Origin: Mucilaginibacter kameinonensis
GTDB lineage: Bacteria; Bacteroidota; Bacteroidia; Sphingobacteriales; Sphingobacteriaceae
DNA: 64,000 nucleotides
NCBI RefSeq assembly: GCF_003675385.1
Contig: NZ_RCWZ01000004.1
Coordinates: forward strand, 62,001 to 126,000
Direction of reading: 5' to 3'
Under the pieces are notes generated by a model that was not told the origin of the DNA, ran no database searches, and was given only the letters and a program-made list of their open reading frames with translations. The translations under genes and the position numbers were made by a program. Shown here one piece after another: positions 9,029-17,316 of this stretch. Each line of letters begins with the position of its first letter. The stretch's first letter is position 1.

Positions 9029-10003
9029 TTACTGGTTATTGTAAATGTACATTTCAAATTCTTTTTTAACAAAGTTGATGGTGAATATACCCCTCACAAA
9101 GAAATCGTAACCTAAAACACCGTCAATTTTGTAGCCGTACGCGTTCCCCATCTTTTCGAGATTGGTTATCAAGATCCGGTTTTTCATGTACTTGCGGTCA
9201 CCTACAACCAGGTTATCAAAACGGGTATAGATCACCTCGATAGATGTGCCGCCAATACCCATAATTTTTGAACGACTGATTACCTCCATATCGGGTATCA
9301 ACTTTTTTGACCGCCGGTAATCAAGCAGGCTGGTTTCGGCGGCGCTGTCAAAAGCAAACCAAAGCGAATTATCGTTAACCGTACCTTTCATTAAAATAAC
9401 ATCATTCAGCATCTTGAAAGGGCTTACCATAAACCTGTCATGAAATACTCTCTCAGCATCGGGAATGTTGCCGTTTTCATCAAGCTTTTGAATATAGAGG
9501 GTATTCCGGAACAGATCGACGGTAACGGCAAAATCGGCAAACAACCGGGTGCCCAGCAAACCAAGGATCTTTATTCCGCGCCCGTTTTCGATGGAAGAAA
9601 GATCGGTAACATCGGCCCTTAACTTTGAATAATGCAGATCAAGGATATTAAAATTGCGTACATAAGTTGTAAAAGAGCTTCCGGCGGCTCCGTTAATTCC
9701 GGCAGATTCCTGCTCGGAGGCATGTGGCATATACCTGAAATAAGTTTCGTTTAAAACCAGGTAAGGCGCTCCGGTATCCAGCACAAAATTACCTTCAAGC
9801 GTATCAATCTGCGCTTCAATAACAATCAGGTTTCCGGCCCTTTTTATGGGGATAACCAGTGTCTTAAAATCGCCGGTGGGTGAAGGATCAGCTTCGGGTT
9901 TTGCATTTTTAAAGGTAATGCCGTCAATAGTCACTTTCTCGCTTCCCGCTGCACCCAGGCAACAGAAAAATAAAAAAAGGACCAACAGACAAAACTTAGG
10001 CAT
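9029..10003 (-). CDS. Exported retropepsin-like aspartyl protease family protein
   Basis: A 324-aa protein with a signal peptide (MPKFCLLVLFLFFCCLGAAGS). Two retropepsin-like halves are visible: FVLDTGAPYLVLN near residue 73 with the catalytic DTG, and WFAFDSAAETSLLDY near 210, where DSA replaces DTG. Each half ends in the usual LLGTRLF or VLGYDFF strand. This is the Asp_protease_2-type architecture common in Bacteroidota; the substrate is unknown. The second active site looks degenerate but usable. It is the first gene of a two-gene unit with the CBM48-repeat protein. Confidence 0.85.
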   Translation of the reverse strand: MPKFCLLVLFLFFCCLGAAGSEKVTIDGITFKNAKPEADPSPTGDFKTLVIPIKRAGNLIVIEAQIDTLEGNFVLDTGAPYLVLNETYFRYMPHASEQESAGINGAAGSSFTTYVRNFNILDLHYSKLRADVTDLSSIENGRGIKILGLLGTRLFADFAVTVDLFRNTLYIQKLDENGNIPDAERVFHDRFMVSPFKMLNDVILMKGTVNDNSLWFAFDSAAETSLLDYRRSKKLIPDMEVISRSKIMGIGGTSIEVIYTRFDNLVVGDRKYMKNRILITNLEKMGNAYGYKIDGVLGYDFFVRGIFTINFVKKEFEMYIYNNQ

Positions 10004-10064
10004 TGCATTAAATACTATACCTAATAGACCCTCATTTTATACTTTAAGTTACACAGGCCAACAA

Positions 10065-10730
10065 TTAAATCATGTGATTAATATAACCATACCTGATCAG
10101 GTCATCAGGGTTATGTATGGCTTTTGTACTACCATCATTGATCAACACTATCCTATCGGCCACATCAAGGATATTATAATACTGATGATCAGTAACAATG
10201 ATACCTTTTACCTCAGCGCATTTACGAATGACGCCTTTAAACATTTCTGCCTGAACCGGCGAAACGTGAGTAAAAGGTTCATCAAGTAAAATAAAATCGG
10301 CCCGGCTGTAAATGCACATCAGTGTTTCCAGTTGCCTCAACTCCCCTCCAGACAGTTGGCTGGGCTTCTTTTGATAATGGTTTTGATAGATCGGCAATGA
10401 AATAAATTCATCAGCAAACCGAGGGTCGATAATAATTTTGGCCAGGCTTTCGATCTTTATATTTTGCGGTAGATAGTTATGTTGCGGTAAATAGGCTACA
10501 CGCCCTCCGTCATAACCTTTATAAACATGCTTATCATCAATGCTTATATGTTTGTATGATGGCTTTAGGGTACCAAAAATAATCCGCAACAATGATGATT
10601 TACCACAACCATTGCGGCCAAGCAAACCTACCACCTCGCCCTGGCGGCAATGGAGATAAATATCCTGCAATATCTTGCGCCCATCAAACTCCAGGTGAAC
10701 GCTGTCGGTTTTTAAAATATGCTTACCCAA
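10065..10730 (-). CDS. ABC transporter ATP-binding protein
   Basis: The 221-aa nucleotide-binding domain contains Walker A GRNGCGKSS near residue 39, a Q-loop (YLPQHN), signature LSGGELRQ near 125, Walker B FILLDEPF and H-loop TDHQ. It drives or regulates an ABC complex; the substrate cannot be read. The start is TTG, inside the 3' end of the upstream membrane-protein gene (19-base overlap), and no ATG fits the frame. Coupling to that 107-aa protein suggests that the two act together. Confidence 0.9.
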   Translation of the reverse strand: MGKHILKTDSVHLEFDGRKILQDIYLHCRQGEVVGLLGRNGCGKSSLLRIIFGTLKPSYKHISIDDKHVYKGYDGGRVAYLPQHNYLPQNIKIESLAKIIIDPRFADEFISLPIYQNHYQKKPSQLSGGELRQLETLMCIYSRADFILLDEPFTHVSPVQAEMFKGVIRKCAEVKGIIVTDHQYYNILDVADRIVLINDGSTKAIHNPDDLIRYGYINHMI

Positions 10731-11035
10731 TATTCAACAAGCTTTAAGAGTGATAGCAATATACCGTAAGCCAGGGCATCGCAGGTAAGCGCGTATAAAT
10801 ACAACCTGTCAATATTATACCCCGCGTTGCGGAAGTAGAAGAATGTTTTGTTAGCGTTGTAATTATAATACTGAAAGCCAATAACCAAGCCGTAGCTCAT
10901 TATTTTCAAAACGTACGATCCGACAACATTCACCTCTCCACGGAGTAAAAAGTAAACACATACCATATTGATGGTCATACACCATAACAATATTGATCTA
11001 TAAAAATACCAGGTAATTTTTATGGTGTTACGCAT
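10712..11035 (-). CDS. Small integral membrane protein, likely partner of the ABC ATPase
   Basis: A 107-aa hydrophobic protein with about three membrane segments (near residues 10-30, 38-55 and 80-105). No family was recognised. It overlaps the ABC ATPase gene by 19 bases, so the pair is probably translated together. At this length it would have to oligomerise or join another subunit to form a permease, or it could be a regulatory membrane anchor. Confidence 0.7.
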   Translation of the reverse strand: MRNTIKITWYFYRSILLWCMTINMVCVYFLLRGEVNVVGSYVLKIMSYGLVIGFQYYNYNANKTFFYFRNAGYNIDRLYLYALTCDALAYGILLSLLKLVEYWVSIF

Positions 11036-11056
11036 TTAGCTATCGTGACAGGTCAG

Positions 11057-11758
11057 CTAAAATAACGTAGGTTGCGAATTAAAATTTTCCCCGTCGGCAA
11101 TTCTTATTTTATTCACCAATAAATGTGCCTGTCGGGTTGGCTCGGGGATGCGATAGCCACGGATACAGTTTTTGATAAGCTCAACACTTTGCTCCATGCT
11201 GATATGATGGCCCGGAGATATGTAAATGGGGTTACATTTCTTTTTAGTGCGCAAAGCGATGCCAATTAGTTCACCTTTATCATACATCGGGCTTTGATCA
11301 AACACCTCGTTACCAGGTTCCTGGTACCTGCCGTAAAGGCGGCTTTTAGCGCTACCTATGGATGGCACATTGGTAAGCAGACCAAAATGGGTTGCAATTC
11401 CGGTACGGCGCTCGTGCGCTATCCCTTGCCCGTCCAACACCATAACATCGGGCTTAAAGGGCAGTTTCTCCCATGCTTCGAGCAAAGCAGGTACTTCCCT
11501 GAATGCCAGCAGACCGGAGATGTAAGGAAACTTTGTTTTGCTGATAGCCGTTGCCTGGCCAATGATGGTTAACTCGGGATACCTGAGCAGGATGATGCCT
11601 GCATAAACTACTTCCGAATACTTATTGAATGAAATATCAGCACCACCTATAACTTTGACAGCATTATCTAAAGGACAAATATCAATTTGTCTGCGTAGCT
11701 CCTGTTGCCAGGCAATGGCCTGTTCGGGACTAAGGTTTTCATATAATGCTGGCTGCAC
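11057..11758 (-). CDS. nfi: Endonuclease V (deoxyinosine 3'-endonuclease)
   Basis: The 233-aa protein matches endonuclease V, which nicks DNA one base 3' of deoxyinosine to start repair of deaminated adenine. Visible family blocks are GADISF near residue 40 (first metal Asp), YISGLLAFREVP (conserved Tyr wedge and Glu), DVMVLDGQGIAHERRTGIATH and SIGSAKSRLYG, and the C-terminal ISPGHHISMEQSVELI. The length is normal. A short gap of 21 bases separates it from the upstream end of the ABC pair, so these three minus-strand genes may share a transcript. Confidence 0.95.
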   Translation of the reverse strand: MQPALYENLSPEQAIAWQQELRRQIDICPLDNAVKVIGGADISFNKYSEVVYAGIILLRYPELTIIGQATAISKTKFPYISGLLAFREVPALLEAWEKLPFKPDVMVLDGQGIAHERRTGIATHFGLLTNVPSIGSAKSRLYGRYQEPGNEVFDQSPMYDKGELIGIALRTKKKCNPIYISPGHHISMEQSVELIKNCIRGYRIPEPTRQAHLLVNKIRIADGENFNSQPTLF

Positions 11759-11843
11759 CGTTGATTTTTGGGTGATTACGTTGATTGCGCTGATGATTTA
11801 TTTTTGATAAATGATTTTTAGGTGGATTTGTTTTGAATGGCGT

Positions 11844-12066
11844 GCATGTTCAAGCTTCCACGCTTTCGATTAACGTATTATGGTAAGCGTGAACGCTCAA
11901 TCATAAAAAATCGGGGACTGTGCGATTCCCCTCTTGAGAGGCGCGGAGGGGTGTGTTTCTGCTTTGATAGGCTTGTAGCAGAAACACACCCCTGCTATCA
12001 CTCGTTCCTCCGCGCCCCCTCTCAAGAGGGGAGTTTTAAAACCCGCATGTTCAAGCGTCCACGCTT
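11844..12066. repeat. MITE-like inverted repeat flanked by 22-bp direct repeats
   Basis: The 388-base gap between nfi and the glutamate-synthase-like gene holds no gene but a nested palindrome at 11924-12034. Its outer arms are TTCCCCTCTTGAGAGG and CCTCTCAAGAGGGGAG, and its inner arms are GGGGTGTGTTTCTGC and GCAGAAACACACCCC. A second copy lies at 31377-31486. This copy is also flanked by direct repeats at 11844-11865 and 12045-12066 that differ at one base. Confidence 0.8.
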
Positions 12067-12146
12067 AAACCTGCAAAAGTCGCTTGAACCTGCAATGTCT
12101 TAAAAAAACCAACCACTCAACCAATCACCCTAATCAACCAATCACC

Positions 12147-13781
12147 TCAATAAGAACTCACATTACTATAATCAATATTGGTTATCCCGCTGTAATCAGG
12201 CACAAAAGTTTCTTCCTTGCTGATGGCCATATCAAACTCGAACGAAGCAGGATAAGGTGTATTGAGCAGACTGCCTTTAGGGATGTAAGGGAACAGTTCG
12301 CCATAAGTGAGGATCTGGCTGTGGTTAATACGGCGATAAATATACATGCGGTGCAGATCGCAGGGTTTAGTTAAGCCTGCGGCTCCTATCATTTGGATGG
12401 CGCTGCTTACCGTTAGCTTGTGAAAGTTAGCTACGCGTACTTTTTTATCATCAACTACCAGACCTTTCATCAGGCTTTTATCTTGCGTAGCTACGCCTGT
12501 TGGACAGGTATTACTGTTACATTCCAGCGCCTGGATACAGCCAAGAGCGAACATCATGCCGCGGGCGCTGTTGCACATATCGGCACCAAGGGCAAAGTTT
12601 TTAACCAGGTCAAACCCGGTAGCCACCTTTCCGGATGCGATGAGCTTGATATTCTTTTTAAGATCAAACCCTGTAAGGGCATCATAAACAAAGGCCAGGG
12701 CTTCGCGCAGCGGCATCCCTACCGAGTTACTAAACTCAAGCGGAGCGGCACCGGTACCGCCCTCGCCCCCATCAACAGCAATAAAATCGGGCGTGATGCC
12801 GGTTTTAACCATGGCTTTACAAATGGCTAAAAACTCGCTTTTATGGCCTACACATAGTTTAAAGCCAATAGGTTTGCCCCCCGACAGATCACGAAGCTTC
12901 TGGATAAAAGTCATCAGCTCCAAAGGGTTGGTAAACGCAGTATGATAAGGCGGCGAAATCACGTCCTCTCCCATTTCAACAAGCCTGATTCGGGCAATTT
13001 CGGGCGTTACCTTGGCGGCAGGTAAAATACCACCGTGACCAGGTTTTGCTCCTTGCGAAAGTTTGATCTCTATCATTTTTACCTGTGGCAGCACGGCACG
13101 TTCGGCAAAGGCATCGTAGTTAATTGTACCGTCCTTATGTCGGCAGCTAAAATACCCTGTACCTATCTGCCAGATGATATCGCCGCCGGGTTGCAGGTGA
13201 TAATCGCTCAGGCCACCCTCGCCGGTATTATGGGCAAAGTTATCCAGCTTGGCGCCTCCATTAAGAGCCAGGATAGCATTCATACTCAGCGAGCCAAAGC
13301 TCATAGCCGAAATATTGAATACACTGGCCATATAAGGTTGCTTGCAGGCAGGGCCGCCAACTTTTACACGCGGATCCATATTTAACTGATGATGATCGAT
13401 AGCGGCAATGCTATGATTAAGCCATTCGTAACCGTTATCATAAACATCAAGCTCGGTACCAAAGGGCCGGGTATCATCAACCTTTTTGGCCCGCTGATAA
13501 ACCACGCTCCTATTTTGACGATTAAAGGGTGTACCGTTGGTATCGCTTTCAATAAAGTACTGGTAAATTTTGGGGCGCAGTTCTTCCATCAAATACCTTA
13601 GGTGACCAAATACCGGGTAATTGCGCACAATGCTATGTTTAGGCTGCACCATATCATAAAAACCTATAAGATATATTGGCCCAATGAACAGGAATGACCA
13701 TACAGCCGGTGGCCAGATGATGGTCCACAAGGCAAGCATACTGAATATGATAAAAAACGAAGCAATGAAGAGCTTTCTCAT
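12147..13781 (-). CDS. FMN-binding glutamate synthase family protein (GltS-like domain)
   Basis: The 544-aa protein has two N-terminal membrane segments (residues 5-45), then a GltB-like FMN-binding barrel. Recognisable blocks are NTGEGGLSDYH, KLSQGAKPGHGGILPA, VDGGEGGTGAAPLEF and the Cys-rich region ALECNSNTCPTGVATQD, which in glutamate synthase belongs to the iron-sulfur region. The glutaminase domain and a full GltB are absent, so this is the stand-alone family seen in many bacteria, not a complete GOGAT. Its reaction is not firmly established; it is probably a membrane-anchored oxidoreductase. Confidence 0.9.
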   Translation of the reverse strand: MRKLFIASFFIIFSMLALWTIIWPPAVWSFLFIGPIYLIGFYDMVQPKHSIVRNYPVFGHLRYLMEELRPKIYQYFIESDTNGTPFNRQNRSVVYQRAKKVDDTRPFGTELDVYDNGYEWLNHSIAAIDHHQLNMDPRVKVGGPACKQPYMASVFNISAMSFGSLSMNAILALNGGAKLDNFAHNTGEGGLSDYHLQPGGDIIWQIGTGYFSCRHKDGTINYDAFAERAVLPQVKMIEIKLSQGAKPGHGGILPAAKVTPEIARIRLVEMGEDVISPPYHTAFTNPLELMTFIQKLRDLSGGKPIGFKLCVGHKSEFLAICKAMVKTGITPDFIAVDGGEGGTGAAPLEFSNSVGMPLREALAFVYDALTGFDLKKNIKLIASGKVATGFDLVKNFALGADMCNSARGMMFALGCIQALECNSNTCPTGVATQDKSLMKGLVVDDKKVRVANFHKLTVSSAIQMIGAAGLTKPCDLHRMYIYRRINHSQILTYGELFPYIPKGSLLNTPYPASFEFDMAISKEETFVPDYSGITNIDYSNVSSY

Positions 13782-13901
13782 GGATGGTTAATTTTATATG
13801 AAGCGGCTATTAAGTTTTATAAAAATAGATTTATAATCTAAACAATAGGGCAAATTTGTGGTTAAGAAACTTACTCAATGTCGTTTTAAAGTCACAAAGT
13901 T

Positions 13902-13941
13902 AAAATAGATGTTTAAACATCTATTTTTGTGTTTATCTTTG
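13902..13941 (+). promoter_or_regulatory. Perfect 26-bp palindrome next to a -7 box (yceI operator/promoter)
   Basis: AAAATAGATGTTT at 13902-13914 is followed directly by its exact complement AAACATCTATTTT to 13927. A TATCTTTG -7 box lies at 13934-13941, 26 bases before the yceI start. No good -33 box is visible because the palindrome occupies that place. This layout fits a dimeric repressor or activator site; the regulator is not in the window. Confidence 0.7.
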
Positions 13942-13966
13942 TATCAACAAAAAAGAAATAAAAATC

Positions 13967-14509
13967 ATGGCAACAGAAACAGCAACAAAATGGGTTATCG
14001 ACCCTATGCACTCAGAAGTACAATTTAAAGTTAAACACCTGGTTATTTCAACCGTAAGTGGTTTTTTCAAAAGCTTTAATGGTGAATTATTAACTGATAA
14101 TGATAATTTTGAAAATGCTGAAATTGATTTCTCATTAGATATCAACAGCATTGATACCAACCAGACACAACGCGACGAGCACTTAAAATCAGCCGAGTTT
14201 TTTGACGCTGAAAAATATCCTCAAATCAATTTCAAATCAACTTCATTCACCAAAACTGATGATGAAGAATATGAATTGAAAGGTAACCTGACCATTAAAG
14301 ATCAAACTAAGCCGGTAACCCTTGACGTAGAATTTGGTGGCTCTGCTGCTGACTTTTATGGCAACACCAAAGCAGGTTTCGAAATTAGCGGTAAAATTAA
14401 CCGTAAAGATTTCGGTTTAACCTGGGACGGCGTAACCGAAGCCGGTTCAATTGTAGTTGGTGAAGACATTAAATTGTTGATCAACATTCAATTCACTAAA
14501 CAAGCTTAA
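13967..14509 (+). CDS. YceI family protein
   Basis: A 180-aa lipocalin-like protein of the YceI family, which binds polyisoprenoid-type lipids in a beta-barrel. The family pattern is clear: KWVIDPMHSEVQFKVKHL at the start, then SGFFKSFNGEL, RDEHLKSAEFFDAEKYPQINFKST and GFEISGKINRKDFGLTW. There is no signal peptide, so this copy is probably cytoplasmic. It stands alone behind a palindromic operator, which suggests switched expression. Confidence 0.93.
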   Translation: MATETATKWVIDPMHSEVQFKVKHLVISTVSGFFKSFNGELLTDNDNFENAEIDFSLDINSIDTNQTQRDEHLKSAEFFDAEKYPQINFKSTSFTKTDDEEYELKGNLTIKDQTKPVTLDVEFGGSAADFYGNTKAGFEISGKINRKDFGLTWDGVTEAGSIVVGEDIKLLINIQFTKQA

Positions 14510-14615
14510 TTGTTTTAATACTGTTGCTGTGTTTTAACATTTAAAATGCCGCTGTTGTTAAAGGATCCAAACAACACGGCATTGTTGAAACCGCAAACAG
14601 GTTAAAAATTATGAT

Positions 14616-14657
14616 ACCAAAAAGCCATTCGTTTAACACGATTGGCTTTTTGGTTTT
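14616..14657 (+). terminator. Terminator between yceI and the lipoprotein gene
   Basis: ACCAAAAAGCCA pairs exactly with TGGCTTTTTGGT, followed by TTTT. A second, imperfect hairpin (AATGCCGCTGTTGTT with AACAACACGGCATT) lies just upstream at about 14543-14586. Confidence 0.75.
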
Positions 14658-14694
14658 AAGGTGATTAAGTATTTTAGCGCTATAGCTAAACCTT

Positions 14695-15426
14695 ATGAAA
14701 AACCTGTTAGGCTTGATTCTATTACTATTTCTTATACCGGCTTGCAATCCGGGCGATCCCAAAAGTAAAGTATACACCAAATTACAAAACATAACGAGAA
14801 ATGATAGCCTTCTCAAAGCAAATAACGACACTGTTGTTATAGACACCGAGCATGGATTTAAGTTTACTCAACACGAATTGCAAGAACTTTATAAACGAGA
14901 ACCTGCATTTCACGAAAGCGAATATCCCGATGCACCGGAAACTGCTTATAACGACAGGAAGACTACTGACTTTAATAGTGAGTTAGGAAAAGATATTTAT
15001 TATACTTTATATGCCCACTTCCTGAGTAAGTCTCATTCCTCTAAAAAATACACTGTGAGGCGAAAAAAATTGATCATAATTTACAGGGATATCAATTACA
15101 TTTTTGGAGGTTTAGCGCAGGGCGGCACTTATTTCGGACATCAGCACACACGCATTTTAGGAGACGCCGAATACGCGCTCTGTTTAGGTGATTTTTATGA
15201 TTGTTACGATGAGCGAACTTATGATATAACTAAACAAAAGAAATTATATCTCAACGCTCTTCATCAACAAATAACAGATGAATTAAGCACAAATTACGAT
15301 GTTCTGAAAAATGAAAAATCCGATTTAAAAAGAGATTTATTTGAAAAAGTAAAGGGACTTGATACCTTGATAACTGATTACTTCTACTTGGAAAGCGCCC
15401 GAACATTCCAATACTCAAATTATTAA
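14695..15426 (+). CDS. Putative lipoprotein of unknown function
   Basis: The 243-aa protein has a lipoprotein signal peptide ending in IPAC (Cys17). The mature part is polar, with a Gly/His-rich stretch GGLAQGGTYFGHQHTRI near residue 140 and a cluster LGDFYDCYDERTYD. The C-terminal third is helical and charged. No family was recognised. It is flanked by terminators on both sides and is probably monocistronic. Confidence 0.7.
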   Translation: MKNLLGLILLLFLIPACNPGDPKSKVYTKLQNITRNDSLLKANNDTVVIDTEHGFKFTQHELQELYKREPAFHESEYPDAPETAYNDRKTTDFNSELGKDIYYTLYAHFLSKSHSSKKYTVRRKKLIIIYRDINYIFGGLAQGGTYFGHQHTRILGDAEYALCLGDFYDCYDERTYDITKQKKLYLNALHQQITDELSTNYDVLKNEKSDLKRDLFEKVKGLDTLITDYFYLESARTFQYSNY

Positions 15427-15439
15427 CATAGCCCATATC

Positions 15440-15472
15440 AAACTTACGAAGTTTTAAAAACTTCGTAAGTTT
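15440..15472 (+). terminator. Perfect hairpin after the lipoprotein gene
   Basis: AAACTTACGAAGTTT and AAACTTCGTAAGTTT form a 15-bp stem with a short A/T loop, 13 bases after the stop. The T run is short. Confidence 0.6.
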
Positions 15473-15535
15473 CCACATCGTTGTAATAACATGATTTTAA
15501 GCGCGTTCAAGCCTCGTTTTTAAACTAAGTAGCAC

Positions 15536-15543
15536 TATATTTG
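15536..15543 (+). promoter_or_regulatory. -7 promoter box TATATTTG
   Basis: An exact match to the Bacteroidota TAnnTTTG box, 11 bases before the Sua5-like start, which implies a very short leader. No clear -33 box. Confidence 0.55.
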
Positions 15544-15554
15544 TTCTTATACTT

Positions 15555-16175
15555 ATGTTAATTAAAATATATCCCGAAAACCCTAATCCAAAAGCTATTG
15601 AGCAGGTGGTGGAGGTGTTAAAAAAAGGCGGCCTCATCATATACCCTACCGATACCATTTATGGTTTGGGTTGCGATATCACCAATCACCGTGCTATTGA
15701 AGCTATTTGTAAGATCAGGAATATCAAACCCGAAAAGGCTAATTTCTCGTTCATTTGCTATGACCTGAGCCATATCTCTGACTACATCAAACCGATTGAC
15801 AATACTACCTTCCGCGTACTGAAAAAGGCTTTGCCTGGTCCGTTCACATTCATATTTAATGCAAGCCATATGGTGCCCAAAATGCTTAGCTCCAACAAAA
15901 AAACAGTTGGTATCAGGGTGCCTGATAATGATATAGCCCGCGAAATTGTACGTGTTTTAGGTAATCCGATCCTGTCAACATCTATAAGGGATGATGATGA
16001 TATTATTGAATACTCAACAGATCCGGAACTGATCCATGAGAAATATGAAGATCTGGTTGATATTGTAATTGATGGTGGCTACGGCGACAATATCCCATCA
16101 ACCATAGTTGACTGCACTACCGGCGACTTTGATATTATCCGTGAAGGTAAAGGCGATTTGGAGTTGTATTTATAA
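15555..16175 (+). CDS. L-threonylcarbamoyladenylate synthase family protein (Sua5/YciO/YrdC)
   Basis: A 206-aa protein with the YrdC fold: GGLIIYPTDTIYGLGCDI, then KPEKANFSFICYDLSHIS, LPGPFTFIFNAS, TVGIRVPDN and NPILSTSIR. Family enzymes make threonylcarbamoyl-AMP from Thr, bicarbonate and ATP for the t6A37 modification of tRNA. KPEKANFSFI differs slightly from the usual KRPxxxPLxI, which leaves open a YciO-type paralogue of uncertain activity. The length suits the short TsaC/YciO class without a Sua5 C-terminal domain. Confidence 0.88.
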   Translation: MLIKIYPENPNPKAIEQVVEVLKKGGLIIYPTDTIYGLGCDITNHRAIEAICKIRNIKPEKANFSFICYDLSHISDYIKPIDNTTFRVLKKALPGPFTFIFNASHMVPKMLSSNKKTVGIRVPDNDIAREIVRVLGNPILSTSIRDDDDIIEYSTDPELIHEKYEDLVDIVIDGGYGDNIPSTIVDCTTGDFDIIREGKGDLELYL

Positions 16176-16217
16176 GGCACTGAATAATCTTAGCGATGCT
16201 GTGCGAGGGCCGCGTTA

Positions 16218-16292
16218 GGGATTGTAGTGAAAAGCCCACAGCGCGGGTGGCCATTGAGAGTGGGAAAGGCGAGGACTTGTAACGGAAAGCCC
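16218..16292. repeat. Intergenic element with two imperfect direct repeats
   Basis: GGGATTGTAGTGAAAAGCCC at 16218-16237 and the similar AGGACTTGTAACGGAAAGCCC at 16272-16292 lie in a GC-rich stretch after the Sua5-like gene. The function is unknown and no reading frame is convincing. Confidence 0.6.
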
Positions 16293-16362
16293 GGGCCGCA
16301 GGCAACGCCCATACCATCGAATCAATCAAAAAACACACTACGTTAAAATCCTTATAAAAAAT

Positions 16363-16429
16363 AAAGCAATCTCCAAACTATACAGAGCGGCTCTGCCTAT
16401 TTGGGATTGCTTCGTTCCTCGCAATGACG
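16363..16429. repeat. Short REP-like element
   Basis: AAGCAATCTCCAAA and TTTGGGATTGCTT flank the shared core ACAGAGCGGCTCTGCC. It is a shortened member of the 2556/6512 family, placed next to the trpA stop. Confidence 0.7.
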
Positions 16430-16441
16430 TAATGAAAAAAC

Positions 16442-17212
16442 CTACGGCCTTATACCTTTTATAAACCCGTCTATTTTATCCATATACCCATCCTCGCCTA
16501 AAAGTTTTACAAACCTGCTGCCTATAATAGCACCGTTGGCGTAATTACATGCTTTGGCAAAGCTGCTGCTATCGGTAATACCAAAACCAATAACAGTAGG
16601 ATTTTTCAACTTCATGGCCGTGATACGTTTATAGTAATCTTCAACACTATCACTTAATTTCAAATTGTAGCCAGTTATAGTCGATGATGACAGCAAATAG
16701 ATGAAGCTGTTACTTAGTTCATCTATTTTGCGTATCCGCTCTTCCGAGGTTTGCGGGGTTACCAGGAATATATTGCTTAGCCCATTATCAATAAAATATG
16801 AGGAATACATATTTTCATACTCATATATCGGCAGATCGGGTACAATAATGCCATCTACACCAACTTCGGCTGCTTTTTTGCAAAAACGTTCAATGCCGTA
16901 TTGAGCAATTGGGTTAAAATAGCCCATAAGCAAAATAGGAATACTTACCCGGCTGCGCAATTCGGTCAGTTCTTCAAATAAAACTTTGAGGCTCATGCCG
17001 TTTTCCAATGCTACCTCTGAACTATGCTGAATGGTTGGACCATCCGCAACAGGATCAGAATATGGAAAACCGATCTCCAGGAAATCAGCGCCTGATTTTT
17101 CAAGGGCTTCGGCAATATCAACCGTAGTATTTAGCGCGGGATAACCTGCTGTAAAATAAATGGATAACAGGTTGTTATTTTTTGATGCAAAAAGCTTGTT
17201 TAAACGGTTCAT
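16442..17212 (-). CDS. trpA: Tryptophan synthase alpha chain
   Basis: The 256-aa TIM-barrel subunit splits indole-3-glycerol phosphate into indole and glyceraldehyde 3-phosphate and passes indole to TrpB. Catalytic residues are visible in FLEIGFPYSDPVADGP (Glu near 47 and Asp near 58). SSSTITGYN and IGFGITDSSSF form the phosphate-binding end. It is the last gene of the trpD-trpFB-trpA unit, separated from trpFB by a 104-base gap with an inverted repeat. Confidence 0.97.
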   Translation of the reverse strand: MNRLNKLFASKNNNLLSIYFTAGYPALNTTVDIAEALEKSGADFLEIGFPYSDPVADGPTIQHSSEVALENGMSLKVLFEELTELRSRVSIPILLMGYFNPIAQYGIERFCKKAAEVGVDGIIVPDLPIYEYENMYSSYFIDNGLSNIFLVTPQTSEERIRKIDELSNSFIYLLSSSTITGYNLKLSDSVEDYYKRITAMKLKNPTVIGFGITDSSSFAKACNYANGAIIGSRFVKLLGEDGYMDKIDGFIKGIRP

Positions 17213-17224
17213 GGTATTTTATTT

Positions 17225-17312
17225 GTCTGAACTCGAATCAAACGAATTATAAGAATTAATCGAATTTCAAAATTCTGTCTATTCACTAAATTCTCTTAAT
17301 TCGAGTTCAGAC
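17225..17312. repeat. Inverted repeat between trpFB and trpA
   Basis: GTCTGAACTCGAAT (17225-17238) and ATTCGAGTTCAGAC (17299-17312) are exact complements. The DNA between them repeats GAATTA-type words. It could weaken or process the operon message, or be another simple-word hairpin. Confidence 0.75.
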
Positions 17313-17316
17313 CTTT

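Noticed and set aside
9028..9072. N-terminal extension of the CBM48-repeat protein
   Set aside because: It would place a clear signal peptide inside the protein; the start at 9027 is consistent.
9846..10289. 147-aa plus-strand frame over the aspartic protease and ABC genes
   Set aside because: It is antisense to two well-supported genes and lacks its own signals.
12420..12830. 136-aa plus-strand frame in the glutamate-synthase-like gene
   Set aside because: It is antisense to a strongly conserved enzyme region.
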